21,926 nucleotides of DNA from Halieaceae bacterium UBA5085 (GTDB taxonomy: Bacteria; Pseudomonadota; Gammaproteobacteria; Pseudomonadales; Halieaceae): positions 12,905-34,830 of the forward strand of contig DIAF01000020.1 of assembly GCA_002414665.1 (NCBI GenBank). Reading direction: 5' to 3'. This document shows positions 1-6,436 of this stretch, piece by piece. Positions within the stretch are counted from its first letter, which is position 1; every line of letters starts with the position of its first letter. The position numbers were made by a program, and so were the translations under genes. The notes below the pieces were generated by a model that saw nothing but the letters and a program-made list of their open reading frames with translations, was not told where the DNA came from and searched no databases.

Positions 1-490
1 CCTTGCCGGTGCCGGATTCGCCGGTCACCAGCACCGTGGCATCGCTGTGTGCCAGGCGCTCGGCCAGACGACACACGCGCTGCATGGCGGGATCCTCGGC
101 GACCATGTCGATCCCCGGCTCCGGCGCCGGCTCGAAGCGGGCCAGCATTTCCAGCAGCACCTCCGCAGCAAAGGGCTTCAGCAGATAGTCGGTTGCACCC
201 TCACGCATGGCCGCCACCGCGTGCTGCACCGAACCGTGGGCGGTAATCATGACAAAGGGCAGATCCGGGCTGCGGGCACGGACCTCGCGCAGGAGACGCT
301 CCCCCCCCATGCCGGCCATCTGCACGTCGCTGATGATCAGGTCCACGGGCTGGCGCTCCAGCTGCTGCAGCGCGTCAGCACCGTCACAGGCACTCCAGAC
401 CCGGTAGCCCCCGTATTCAATGGTGTCGCACAGCGCCTCGCGCAGGGTGCTGTCGTCCTCTACCACCAGAACTTTCAACGCGGCTCCCAC
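1..490 (-). CDS. fleR: Sigma-54-dependent flagellar response regulator FleR (FlrC-like), N-terminal part
   Basis: This gene is cut by the left edge; only 163 codons are visible. They encode a receiver domain (residues about 5-118) followed by the start of an AAA+ sigma-54 activator domain that ends inside the Walker A motif GESGTGK at the window boundary. Receiver hallmarks are visible: the acidic pair E11/D12/D13, the phosphoacceptor D55 in LIISDVQM, T83 in MITAHG and K105 in YLLKPF. By family knowledge, FleR is phosphorylated by FleS and activates sigma-54 promoters of rod, hook and basal-body genes. The start is taken as GTG at 490, three bases after the fleS stop, with AAGGAG about ten bases upstream. 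Other in-frame GTG/TTG codons at 499, 496 and 478 are possible. It follows fleS in the same transcript, as in Pseudomonas fleSR. Confidence 0.95.
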   Translation of the reverse strand, partial: MGAALKVLVVEDDSTLREALCDTIEYGGYRVWSACDGADALQQLERQPVDLIISDVQMAGMGGERLLREVRARSPDLPFVMITAHGSVQHAVAAMREGATDYLLKPFAAEVLLEMLARFEPAPEPGIDMVAEDPAMQRVCRLAERLAHSDATVLVTGESGTGK

Positions 491-492
491 GG

Positions 493-1626
493 TCAACACG
501 CTCCTTCTGCTATCGGTAATTCCAGCACAAACTCCGCACCCCCCTCGGGGCTGCCACCCACACGGATCTCACCGCCCAGTTCGCTGACGGTGCGCGCCAC
601 CACCGCAAGACCCAGCCCGGTACCCGCCGAGCGCGTGGTGAAGAACGGGTCAAAAATGCGCTCGCGCAACTCCGGGGCCACACCCGGGCCGTTATCGCGC
701 ACCCGCAGTAGCATGCGCTCGCGATTCAGCGCGCCGGCCCAGACATCCACATGCACACCCTCCCCGCCGGACTCAATGGCGTTCACCACCAGGTTGGCGA
801 GGGCCCCTGCGAGGGCATCACGGTCGCCCTGCAGTGCCAGGGTGCGATCGACGGGGGTTACCGACAGCGTAGCGCCCGCCGCTTCCAGGCGCGCGAGGAC
901 ATGGGCCTGAAAGTCGCCCAGCACATCCTGCAGACACACCCGTTCCGTGCGCGGGGGCGCCCCACGGACAAACCCCAACATGCTTTCGATCAGCCCTTCC
1001 ATGTGCACCAGCCGCTCGGACAGACGGTCGCAGATGCGCTCTCGCTGGGCTGCAGCCAGATCCGGGCGACGCAGCTGCGCCAGATAGAGGGTGGTGGATG
1101 ACAGCGGTGTACGAATCTGGTGGGCGAGCCGCGCAGCCATTTCCCCCAGCGCTCGCAGGCGCTGCTCGCGGCCCACCTGGGCCTGCAGGTCATGCAGCTC
1201 TGTGGTATCGGTCACCAGCACCAGGGTCTCGCCCTGCTGTGCCAGGTGGCGGCTGTGCAGTGACAAGTGCCGCTCCGGGGCGTGTTCGCGAATACGTGCC
1301 TGCACGGCGGGCCAGTCCTCGCCCAGCAGCGGCTCGCCAAACAGCGCCACGGCCTCCGGGTTGGCGTCGCGCACCTGCTGGCGCTCGTCAATCAGCAACA
1401 CGCCACCCGGCAGCATGGCCATCAGCGAAGCCAGCCGCTCCAGCAACCGCTCTTTCTCGGCCAGTTCATCGAGTCGGGCCGAACGCGAGGCCGCGAGCTC
1501 CTCGTTGAGCCGCGCTACCCGCGACTCCAGGTCGCGGTAGGACGCATCCAGTTGATGGGAGACTTCCGCGAGGCTGCGAAAGGCCTCTTCCAGATCGTGT
1601 TTCTCGAGGGGTACAGCCTGCTGCAT
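493..1626 (-). CDS. fleS: Flagellar sensor histidine kinase FleS (FlrB-like)
   Basis: A 377-residue histidine kinase without transmembrane segments, so probably cytoplasmic. Residues 8-70 are strongly helical (coiled coil), 70-145 form a PAS-like sensor domain, and the dimerisation/phosphoacceptor helix carries H169 in RLAHQIRTPL. The ATPase domain shows the N box (N278, N282), the G1 box DNGPG at 311-315, the F box FDPFF at 325-329 and the G2 box GTGLGL at 335-340, so the kinase looks intact. It would phosphorylate FleR, encoded immediately downstream. Size and layout match FleS/FlrB/AtoS-type soluble kinases. A near-consensus sigma-54 promoter lies upstream at 1670-1685, implying FleQ control of the pair. 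The start is ATG at 1626; its ribosome-binding site (GGTGGA) is weak. Confidence 0.96.
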   Translation of the reverse strand: MQQAVPLEKHDLEEAFRSLAEVSHQLDASYRDLESRVARLNEELAASRSARLDELAEKERLLERLASLMAMLPGGVLLIDERQQVRDANPEAVALFGEPLLGEDWPAVQARIREHAPERHLSLHSRHLAQQGETLVLVTDTTELHDLQAQVGREQRLRALGEMAARLAHQIRTPLSSTTLYLAQLRRPDLAAAQRERICDRLSERLVHMEGLIESMLGFVRGAPPRTERVCLQDVLGDFQAHVLARLEAAGATLSVTPVDRTLALQGDRDALAGALANLVVNAIESGGEGVHVDVWAGALNRERMLLRVRDNGPGVAPELRERIFDPFFTTRSAGTGLGLAVVARTVSELGGEIRVGGSPEGGAEFVLELPIAEGAC

Positions 1627-1669
1627 GATTGAGTTCCACCGAGCGCTATCACGCCATTACCGCGATCAA

Positions 1670-1685
1670 AGCAAAAGCCGTGCCC
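1670..1685 (-). promoter_or_regulatory. Sigma-54 promoter of fleSR
   Basis: On the minus strand the sequence reads GGGCACGGCTTTTGCT. Against the consensus TGGCACG-N4-TTGCT it differs only at the first base, and the GG and GC dinucleotides have the correct spacing. The predicted transcription start near 1659 gives a leader of about 33 bases before the fleS ATG. In Pseudomonas, fleSR is a FleQ/sigma-54 target, which fits fleQ lying just upstream. A degenerate FleQ-like palindrome (TTCAATAACTTAAA, 1706-1719) lies about 20 bp upstream of the -24 element; I regard that part as weak. Confidence 0.8.
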
Positions 1686-1750
1686 AAAGTGGAATATTTA
1701 TTTAATTCAATAACTTAAAGAAACTCGCTAGCCGCTTGCCGCACCGCGCG

Positions 1751-2893
1751 TCAGGAATCTGACACCTGGTTGCGCTGCAGTTCGAACTTGCGCATTTTTT
1801 CTACCAGGGTGGTGCGCTGCAATCCGAGCAGTTGCGCCGCGCGCGCCACCACCCAGCCGCTGTGCTGCAGGGCCTGCAGCAGCAACGTGCGCTCGGTGTC
1901 AGCGAGGTACTGCTTAAGGTCCAGTCCCTCCAGAGCCAGCCGCGCGGGGTCGGGGGGCGACCCGGGGGCAAGGGCCGAATGCGCCTGGTGGCCACTCGCC
2001 GGGGGCGTACCGGCGTCGGGGGCTGCGGACCCGGCAGCTGGCGGCGGTGCCTGTGGCGGCGGCCTGGCCGGGTCGAAGCCTTCACAGAACTTCGGCGGCA
2101 GGTCACCAAACCCCACCTCCGCGCCGGGGAACAGAATGGCCAGGCGCTCCACCAGGTTGTTCAACTCTCGCACGTTGCCCGGCCAGCCGTACTGCTGCAG
2201 GGCGGCCATGGCGTCCGCCGTTATCGAGACACTGTCGCGCTGCTCACGGGCCAGTTGCGCCAAAAAGTGCGCCACCAGCACCGGCACGTCTTCCGGGCGC
2301 TCGCGCAAGGCGGGCACATCGATGGGAAACACATTCAGGCGATAGTAGAGGTCGGCCCGGAAGCGGCCATCTTCAACACGCTGTTCGAGGTCCTGATGTG
2401 TAGCGGCAATCACCCTGACGTCAGTGGGTTGCGAGGTGGCACTGCCTACACGCTCGAAGCAGCGCTCCTGCAGCACGCGCAGCAGCTTCACCTGCATCGG
2501 CAGTGGCATATCGCCAATTTCATCGAGAAACAGCGTGCCGCCTGCCGCCAGCTCAAAGCGGCCACGGCGGGTGTTGATGGCACCCGTAAACGCGCCCTTC
2601 TCATGCCCGAACAGCTCCGACTCCAGCAGATCCGCCGGGATGGCACCGCAGTTTACCGGCACGAAAGGACCGCCCGAGCGCGGTGAGGCCTCATGAATAC
2701 GCCGCGCAACCACCTCCTTGCCGGTGCCGGATTCACCGAGCACAAGCACCGTGGCGTCGCTGGGGGCCACCTGCGCTACCAGCCGGCGGATAGTCTCCAT
2801 GGCGGCGCTGGGACCGACGATAGGCGAAGCATTGTCTGAGTAATGAGGCAACCGTATCAATCCGTGAACACAGTGGTGAGGGCGTGCAGGCAA
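1751..2893 (-). CDS. fleQ: FleQ-type sigma-54-dependent flagellar master activator, lacking the N-terminal FleQ domain
   Basis: This protein of up to 380 residues consists of an AAA+ sigma-54 activator domain and a C-terminal Fis-type helix-turn-helix. Visible motifs are Walker A GESGTGKE (53-60), the sigma-54 contact loop GAFTGA (100-105), Walker B LFLDEIGDMP (121-130), WPGNVREL (237-244) and the FleQ/FlrA-like recognition region RTTLVEKMRKF (360-370). A Pro/Ala/Gly-rich linker spans about 272-318. Pseudomonas FleQ has about 490 residues and begins with a receiver-like domain; here only about 23 residues precede the AAA+ core, and only 60 bp separate it from the upstream PilZ gene, so the domain is absent rather than misplaced. 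The start is uncertain: TTG at 2893 is the farthest upstream, with in-frame TTG at 2860 and 2851. The first ATG (residue 32) would cut into the AAA+ core. None has a clear ribosome-binding site. The role is to activate fleSR and other early flagellar operons. Confidence 0.9.
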   Translation of the reverse strand: MPARPHHCVHGLIRLPHYSDNASPIVGPSAAMETIRRLVAQVAPSDATVLVLGESGTGKEVVARRIHEASPRSGGPFVPVNCGAIPADLLESELFGHEKGAFTGAINTRRGRFELAAGGTLFLDEIGDMPLPMQVKLLRVLQERCFERVGSATSQPTDVRVIAATHQDLEQRVEDGRFRADLYYRLNVFPIDVPALRERPEDVPVLVAHFLAQLAREQRDSVSITADAMAALQQYGWPGNVRELNNLVERLAILFPGAEVGFGDLPPKFCEGFDPARPPPQAPPPAAGSAAPDAGTPPASGHQAHSALAPGSPPDPARLALEGLDLKQYLADTERTLLLQALQHSGWVVARAAQLLGLQRTTLVEKMRKFELQRNQVSDS

Positions 2894-2901
2894 CGGCGCC
2901 G

Positions 2902-2930
2902 AGTCTGCTCAGACGAAGCGGACCTGTCAA
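2902..2930 (-). promoter_or_regulatory. Putative sigma-70 promoter of fleQ
   Basis: A perfect -35 hexamer TTGACA (2930-2925) is followed after 17 bases by CAGACT (2907-2902), which matches the -10 consensus at only three of six positions. Transcription would start near 2895, almost at the farthest-upstream TTG codon of fleQ, which favours one of the downstream TTG starts. A 12-bp palindrome GTCTGCTCAGAC (2903-2914) overlaps the -10 and could be an operator, though nothing identifies its binder. The -35 overlaps the FleQ-box-like palindrome. Confidence 0.4.
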
Positions 2931-2939
2931 CTTATTGAC
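2926..2939. promoter_or_regulatory. FleQ-box-like palindrome in the fleQ promoter
   Basis: The sequence GTCAACTTATTGAC has perfect GTCAA/TTGAC arms. On the minus strand it reads GTCAATAAGTTGAC, one base from the Pseudomonas aeruginosa FleQ consensus GTCaNTAAAtTGAC as I recall it. It overlaps the TTGACA -35 hexamer, so occupancy would be expected to repress fleQ. Autoregulation is an inference. Confidence 0.6.
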
Positions 2940-2953
2940 GGAAAAAAGACGGA

Positions 2954-3517
2954 TTATTCGCTCACGTGGGCGCGCCGGAAGGCCACCTCGCGGCGGTGGT
3001 GACGGAAGATCAGCTTCTCCAGCCAGACCCGGGCGGCTCCGGTGAGGCCCACGAAGCGCACCGTATTGCGCCCCGCCGCCTGCTCCTCGGGCGTTGTGAC
3101 CACCTCGCCGTAGCAGCACAGGGGCTTGGGCAACCCACGCTGGATGTAAAGCTCGAGGAAGATGCGGGCCCCCGCCGGCGGCCCCTCACCCTGCCAGCTC
3201 ACCTGTTCGGCGGAAACCTGCACGGCGCTCACGGGGGGGATGTCCAGCTCGTGATACACCAGGGCGCTGACCAGGTCGAGTACCAGGTTGAGCTTCAGGT
3301 CGAGCCGGGCGATGTCCTGCTGGATGCCCGGAGGGGCGTCGTTGTCATCCTTGGTATTGAGGCCGTCACCCACCGCCGATACGGCGCGCAGAAAGCTCTC
3401 ATTGGAGGCGTTGACCATGGCCAGGTGCGTCTGCTCCGGCTCGTAGTCTACGGGCTTCCAGGACAGCGCGATGTTGTCGCTATAGACGAGGCCGGTGACG
3501 GCGTTTTGGCTGCTCAT
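2954..3517 (-). CDS. Atypical PilZ-domain protein (tetrameric tPilZ-like), flagellar cluster
   Basis: A soluble 187-residue protein. Residues 65-95 form an amphipathic helix (IARLDLKLNLVLDLVSALV), followed by a beta-rich region (98-160) whose layout resembles PilZ: a short turn, then PAGARIFLELYI, a further strand CCYGEVV, and VRFVGLT near the end. The classical c-di-GMP motifs RxxxR and (D/N)xSxxG are not recognisable; the helix plus degenerate barrel recalls the tPilZ family typified by a Xanthomonas protein that forms tetramers and does not bind c-di-GMP canonically. It lies between fliT and fleQ, 60 bp from each, which suggests a role in flagellar assembly or regulation. The start is ATG at 3517 with GGAG eight bases upstream. 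Family assignment comes from motif pattern and context, not a search. Confidence 0.7.
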   Translation of the reverse strand: MSSQNAVTGLVYSDNIALSWKPVDYEPEQTHLAMVNASNESFLRAVSAVGDGLNTKDDNDAPPGIQQDIARLDLKLNLVLDLVSALVYHELDIPPVSAVQVSAEQVSWQGEGPPAGARIFLELYIQRGLPKPLCCYGEVVTTPEEQAAGRNTVRFVGLTGAARVWLEKLIFRHHRREVAFRRAHVSE

Positions 3518-3578
3518 GCCCAGTGCTCCGCAAAAGTTTTACGATAACACAGGCCGGTGCCAACGAAACGCCCCCCGC

Positions 3579-3953
3579 TCAGGGTTGTGACTTCACCTGC
3601 TCATAGTGGCCGATGGCGGAGCGGGTACGCACCTGTGCCACACCCTGCTGCAGCACCGCATCACGGGCTTTGCTCAGGTGCGCCATCATTTCTTCGTTGA
3701 GATGCAGGATGGCCGCCAGCGCTTCGGCAACCAGTTCCGCGTGCTCCGTCGATACCGCTTCCTTGAAACAGCGCGCCAGATCGTCACGGCGGTCCTGCTC
3801 ACGGGCGGCCACGGCATCCCAGTCACCCACCTCGGCGAGGGCGACCATTTCGCGGGTGACGGTGAGGACGCGGGCGAGGCGACGATACTGCGACAGCGTA
3901 CCTTCAGCTGCCGCCTCCAGGCTCGTCACTCCTCCAGGAAAGGGCACGATCAT
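3579..3953 (-). CDS. fliT: FliT-like flagellar export chaperone
   Basis: This small 124-residue, largely helical and acidic protein has the size and position of FliT (called FleP in Pseudomonas). Its start ATG overlaps the fliS stop as ATGA, so the two are translationally coupled. The segment GDWDAVAAREQDRRDDL (about 43-59) matches the family pattern of a tryptophan helix followed by a charged E..R repeat. By family knowledge, FliT binds the cap protein FliD and keeps it soluble before export; in enterics it also binds FlhDC, which is not encoded here. FliT sequences are poorly conserved, so the call leans on context: fliD, fliS and fliT are in order under one sigma-54 promoter. Confidence 0.8.
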   Translation of the reverse strand: MIVPFPGGVTSLEAAAEGTLSQYRRLARVLTVTREMVALAEVGDWDAVAAREQDRRDDLARCFKEAVSTEHAELVAEALAAILHLNEEMMAHLSKARDAVLQQGVAQVRTRSAIGHYEQVKSQP

Positions 3954-4351
3954 CCCGCAGGACGCCGTTGCTCGACCGGGATACCCTCCCAGCCTTCGCG
4001 CACTGTCCCCAGGAGGCCGTGTACCTCAGCGAGAATCGCGGGGTCAGATGTCGCATTCGCCTCCACCAGGCGCCGCTGCATGTAGTCGTAGAGATCGGCG
4101 AGTGTGCCTGCCAGTTCAGCACTCTTGCTGTGATCAAGGCTGACGCGCAGATTGTCCACAATATTGATGGCCTTGCCGACCAATTCACCCTGTCGCGCAA
4201 CCTCCTGGCGGGCCATCGCGCCCTGCGCCTCGGCGATGCGGTCCTGCGCACCCGCTATCAGCATGCCAATCAGCTGGTGGGGCGACGCATCGGTCACGCC
4301 ACTCTGCACACCGACCTTACTGTAGGCATTCAGCGCTTGTCTGGAATTCAT
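3950..4351 (-). CDS. fliS: Flagellin export chaperone FliS
   Basis: A 133-residue helical protein of the usual FliS length. Family-like segments include the N-terminal ALNAYSKVGVQSGV, the helix SPHQLIGMLIAGAQDRI (23-39), the central GKAINIVDNLRVSLD (59-73) and LADLYDYMQRRLVEAN (84-99). FliS binds the C-terminal disordered part of flagellin (FliC) and prevents premature polymerisation in the cytoplasm. The gene follows fliD by 20 bases, has AGGA eight bases before its ATG, and overlaps the fliT start by four bases. Nothing is unusual about it. Confidence 0.95.
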   Translation of the reverse strand: MNSRQALNAYSKVGVQSGVTDASPHQLIGMLIAGAQDRIAEAQGAMARQEVARQGELVGKAINIVDNLRVSLDHSKSAELAGTLADLYDYMQRRLVEANATSDPAILAEVHGLLGTVREGWEGIPVEQRRPAG

Positions 4352-4371
4352 CGATCAGATCCTGTCAGTGA

Positions 4372-5835
4372 CTAGTTTGAAAAACGATCGCTGGGCAAGG
4401 GAATGTTGGCCAACTGCTCAGCCACAAATGACCCCGTGCTGTTCAACTGCGCCAACAAGCCATCCAAGGCGTTGAACTGGGCGCGGTAGCGCGCCTCCAG
4501 CTGCTCCAGGCGCTGATTGAGTTGCTCGCGATCCGTGTTGATAAACTCTATGCGGGTTTCCAGCCCATCCTCACGAGACTGAATGAGCCCCGTGGCGCCC
4601 AGGAAGCCCCCCAACAGACTGTCCAGACGCTGTGCGATACCGTTACCTTCGGACCTGCTGAACAAGTCACCAAAGGATTCCAGGCCATCATCCAGGACCT
4701 CGTCCAGGCGCGCATCATCGATCGACAGCTTGCCGTCTTCGGCCGTGGTGATACCCAGCTCGGCGAGAGAACCGAAGGGCCCGCCGACAACTCGCACAGA
4801 ATCGGTCAGCGCCGCACGCACCTGGCTGATGATCGAGCGCGTGCCGGAATCGCCCTGCAACGGCCCGGCCAGCCGCGTCGCGGGCTCATAGCGGGTCAGG
4901 GTCGACGCACTGCTGATAAAACTGTTGTACGCGGTGACCAGTTGCTCCACAGCACCGCGCACCGCCGCACGGTTTTCACTCACGGTGATGTTCACGTCCT
5001 GCTCGGTGACTGCACCCAGGCTTAGGGTCACCCCCTCAATGACATCGGTCACTGTGTTGCTTGCGCTGCTTAACACCAATCCGTTGAGCGTGAACTGTGC
5101 GTCCTCGGCGGCGCGGGTCTGCGAGAGATTCGCGGCAGAGGTGTTGAAGGCCAGCCGTGACAACCCCAGGGCATCGGTATTGTTCGCATCACCCTGATCG
5201 CTTACCGCGATTTCCATGCCGTTTGCCGCGCCGGTATCAGGGCCGGTGAACAGCAATCGAAAGTCGGAGCCATCCTTGACCACCGATGCCGTAATGCCCA
5301 GCCCGGAGCCGTTGACCGCATCCCGGATACCCTCAAGGGTATTATTGCTGCTGTCTATGGTAATGGAGGCACCGGCGCGCTGGGTATTCTCAGTGAAGCT
5401 GGTGACCTGCTGCGGACCCGGCTCAAGCGGCGTCGCGGAGAGCGAGCCGAAGCGGATGGTAAGAACCCCCTCACCGACCGCTTCCGTTTTCGAACTGAAA
5501 GCGCCCGAAGCCAGGGTTTGCGCGCTGGCCCTGGCACTGACAGACAGTGAATAGCTCCCCACTGCGGCATTCGCCGCCGCAGACGCGCTGACGGCCTCGC
5601 TGTCGGAACTCGAAGCCGAGCGCTGCGAGAAGGTCGCGGGATTTTTCAGGGCACTCGCGCGCCCCTGAAGCCCGGCGAGCAGGCCCTTGAGGGTACCGAA
5701 GGCAGACAGTTCGCTGGTCAGGGCCGCTTCGCGCCGCGCCAGCCGCGTTTCCGTAGGCGCGCGCTCAGCGGTCAGAAGCTGAGTGACCAACGATTCGATA
5801 TCAAGGCCAGAGCCGACGCCTGTCACTGATACCAT
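4372..5835 (-). CDS. fliD: Flagellar filament cap protein FliD (HAP2)
   Basis: A 487-residue hook-associated protein 2. The N-terminus VTGVGSGLDIESLV is the family signature, followed by helices of the D0/D1 region. The middle (about 90-330) is beta-rich and contains the typical segment NNTLEGIRDAVNGSGLGI. The C-terminal part (about 417-475) is a long coiled coil followed by SFVAEQLANI. FliD forms the pentameric/hexameric cap that folds flagellin at the filament tip. The gene heads the transcript fliD-fliS-fliT (and perhaps the PilZ gene), with a sigma-54 promoter at 5884-5899. The start is ATG at 5835, preceded by AGAGGG. Confidence 0.97.
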   Translation of the reverse strand: MVSVTGVGSGLDIESLVTQLLTAERAPTETRLARREAALTSELSAFGTLKGLLAGLQGRASALKNPATFSQRSASSSDSEAVSASAAANAAVGSYSLSVSARASAQTLASGAFSSKTEAVGEGVLTIRFGSLSATPLEPGPQQVTSFTENTQRAGASITIDSSNNTLEGIRDAVNGSGLGITASVVKDGSDFRLLFTGPDTGAANGMEIAVSDQGDANNTDALGLSRLAFNTSAANLSQTRAAEDAQFTLNGLVLSSASNTVTDVIEGVTLSLGAVTEQDVNITVSENRAAVRGAVEQLVTAYNSFISSASTLTRYEPATRLAGPLQGDSGTRSIISQVRAALTDSVRVVGGPFGSLAELGITTAEDGKLSIDDARLDEVLDDGLESFGDLFSRSEGNGIAQRLDSLLGGFLGATGLIQSREDGLETRIEFINTDREQLNQRLEQLEARYRAQFNALDGLLAQLNSTGSFVAEQLANIPLPSDRFSN

Positions 5836-5883
5836 TCTACTACCCTCTTCTCAACCTGCGCCGCTGTGCCATAGCATTCACAC

Positions 5884-5899
5884 AGCAATAATAATGCCA
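5884..5899 (-). promoter_or_regulatory. Sigma-54 promoter of fliD-fliS-fliT
   Basis: The minus strand reads TGGCATTATTATTGCT: TGGCA and TTGCT match the sigma-54 consensus, and the GG/GC spacing is exact. The predicted start near 5873 gives a leader of about 38 bases to the fliD ATG. It sits in the 86-bp gap between flaG and fliD, so fliD can be expressed independently of the sigma-28-driven fliC-flaG transcript. Confidence 0.75.
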
Positions 5900-5921
5900 G
5901 AAGCCCGGCATCGAAAAGAAT

Positions 5922-6323
5922 TCAGCCCTCACTGTCCATGAGCAAGCCCTTCACCGGGAGATTGGTGCCGCCCAGCTCTTCCTGCTGCTGCGATATAAAC
6001 CGTGCCAGGGAAAGGATCTCCTCAGACGGGATCTGCCGCACGACTTCTTCCGTCGCCTTATCGATCACCGTTATCACGGTCGTTCCCAGATCCTGCTCCA
6101 CCGAAATCTGCAGCGACCGGTTCACCGTCTGTATGTAGGCGGAGATGTCCTGTGTCGCTTTCGCGACCTCTGCAGTGAACGCTGGGGAAGCCTTCGGCGC
6201 GGCAGCGGCTGGCACAGCCTTGCCGCCTGCGACAGACTCTTGCCGCTCGGTCGGCTGGGCAGCGGTCTTTGCCCCCACCGGAAGGGATGCCAATGGAGGT
6301 GATGGCGCCACCGGATTTGCCAT
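5922..6323 (-). CDS. flaG: FlaG family protein
   Basis: A 133-residue protein with an Ala/Pro-rich N-terminal half (1-50) and a conserved FlaG core in the second half: a helix VNRSLQISVEQDLG (67-80), then TTVITVIDKATEEVVRQIPS (81-100) and a closing helix. The VIDKAT..EVVRQIPSEE block is the family hallmark. FlaG proteins influence filament length in several polar flagellates; the biochemical role is not settled. The position between fliC and fliD is the usual one in Pseudomonas and Vibrio. It has a good ribosome-binding site (GAGG eight bases before ATG) but no promoter of its own that I can see, so it probably depends on read-through from fliC past the hairpin at 6373-6398. Confidence 0.93.
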   Translation of the reverse strand: MANPVAPSPPLASLPVGAKTAAQPTERQESVAGGKAVPAAAAPKASPAFTAEVAKATQDISAYIQTVNRSLQISVEQDLGTTVITVIDKATEEVVRQIPSEEILSLARFISQQQEELGGTNLPVKGLLMDSEG

Positions 6324-6372
6324 AATCTCTACCTCTTCATCACGACTGCGGTAAGGGCCCCGGAACCGCGAA

Positions 6373-6398
6373 GGGCGAGAGGGCTGAGCCCCTCGCCC
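6373..6398 (-). terminator. Strong GC hairpin between fliC and flaG (partial terminator or mRNA stabiliser)
   Basis: The arms GGGCGAG (6373-6379) and CTCGCCC (6392-6398) pair, and after one bulged base the inner arms GGGC (6381-6384) and GCCC (6388-6391) pair around a three-base loop, for a total of 11 GC-rich base pairs. On the minus strand it starts 39 bases after the fliC stop codon. There is no U-run after it (TTCGCGGTTCC), so it is probably a leaky terminator or a 3'-end stabiliser rather than a full stop. flaG downstream appears to depend on read-through. Confidence 0.6.
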
Positions 6399-6436
6399 CA
6401 GCGGTCGGTTGCATCACCGCGAAGTCACTGTTCCGC

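Noticed and set aside
47..910. 287-codon open frame on the plus strand opposite fleR and fleS
   Set aside because: It crosses two clear minus-strand genes and has low-complexity composition typical of antisense frames.
2940..2975. Possible terminator after the PilZ gene (T6 run on the minus strand after CGCCCACGTGAGCG)
   Set aside because: The palindrome has no loop and a central mismatch, so a stable hairpin is unlikely.
3518..3578. TGGCACC in the fliT-PilZ gap as a sigma-54 -24 element
   Set aside because: The correctly spaced -12 position reads TG instead of GC and lacks TTGC, so the match is only half a promoter.
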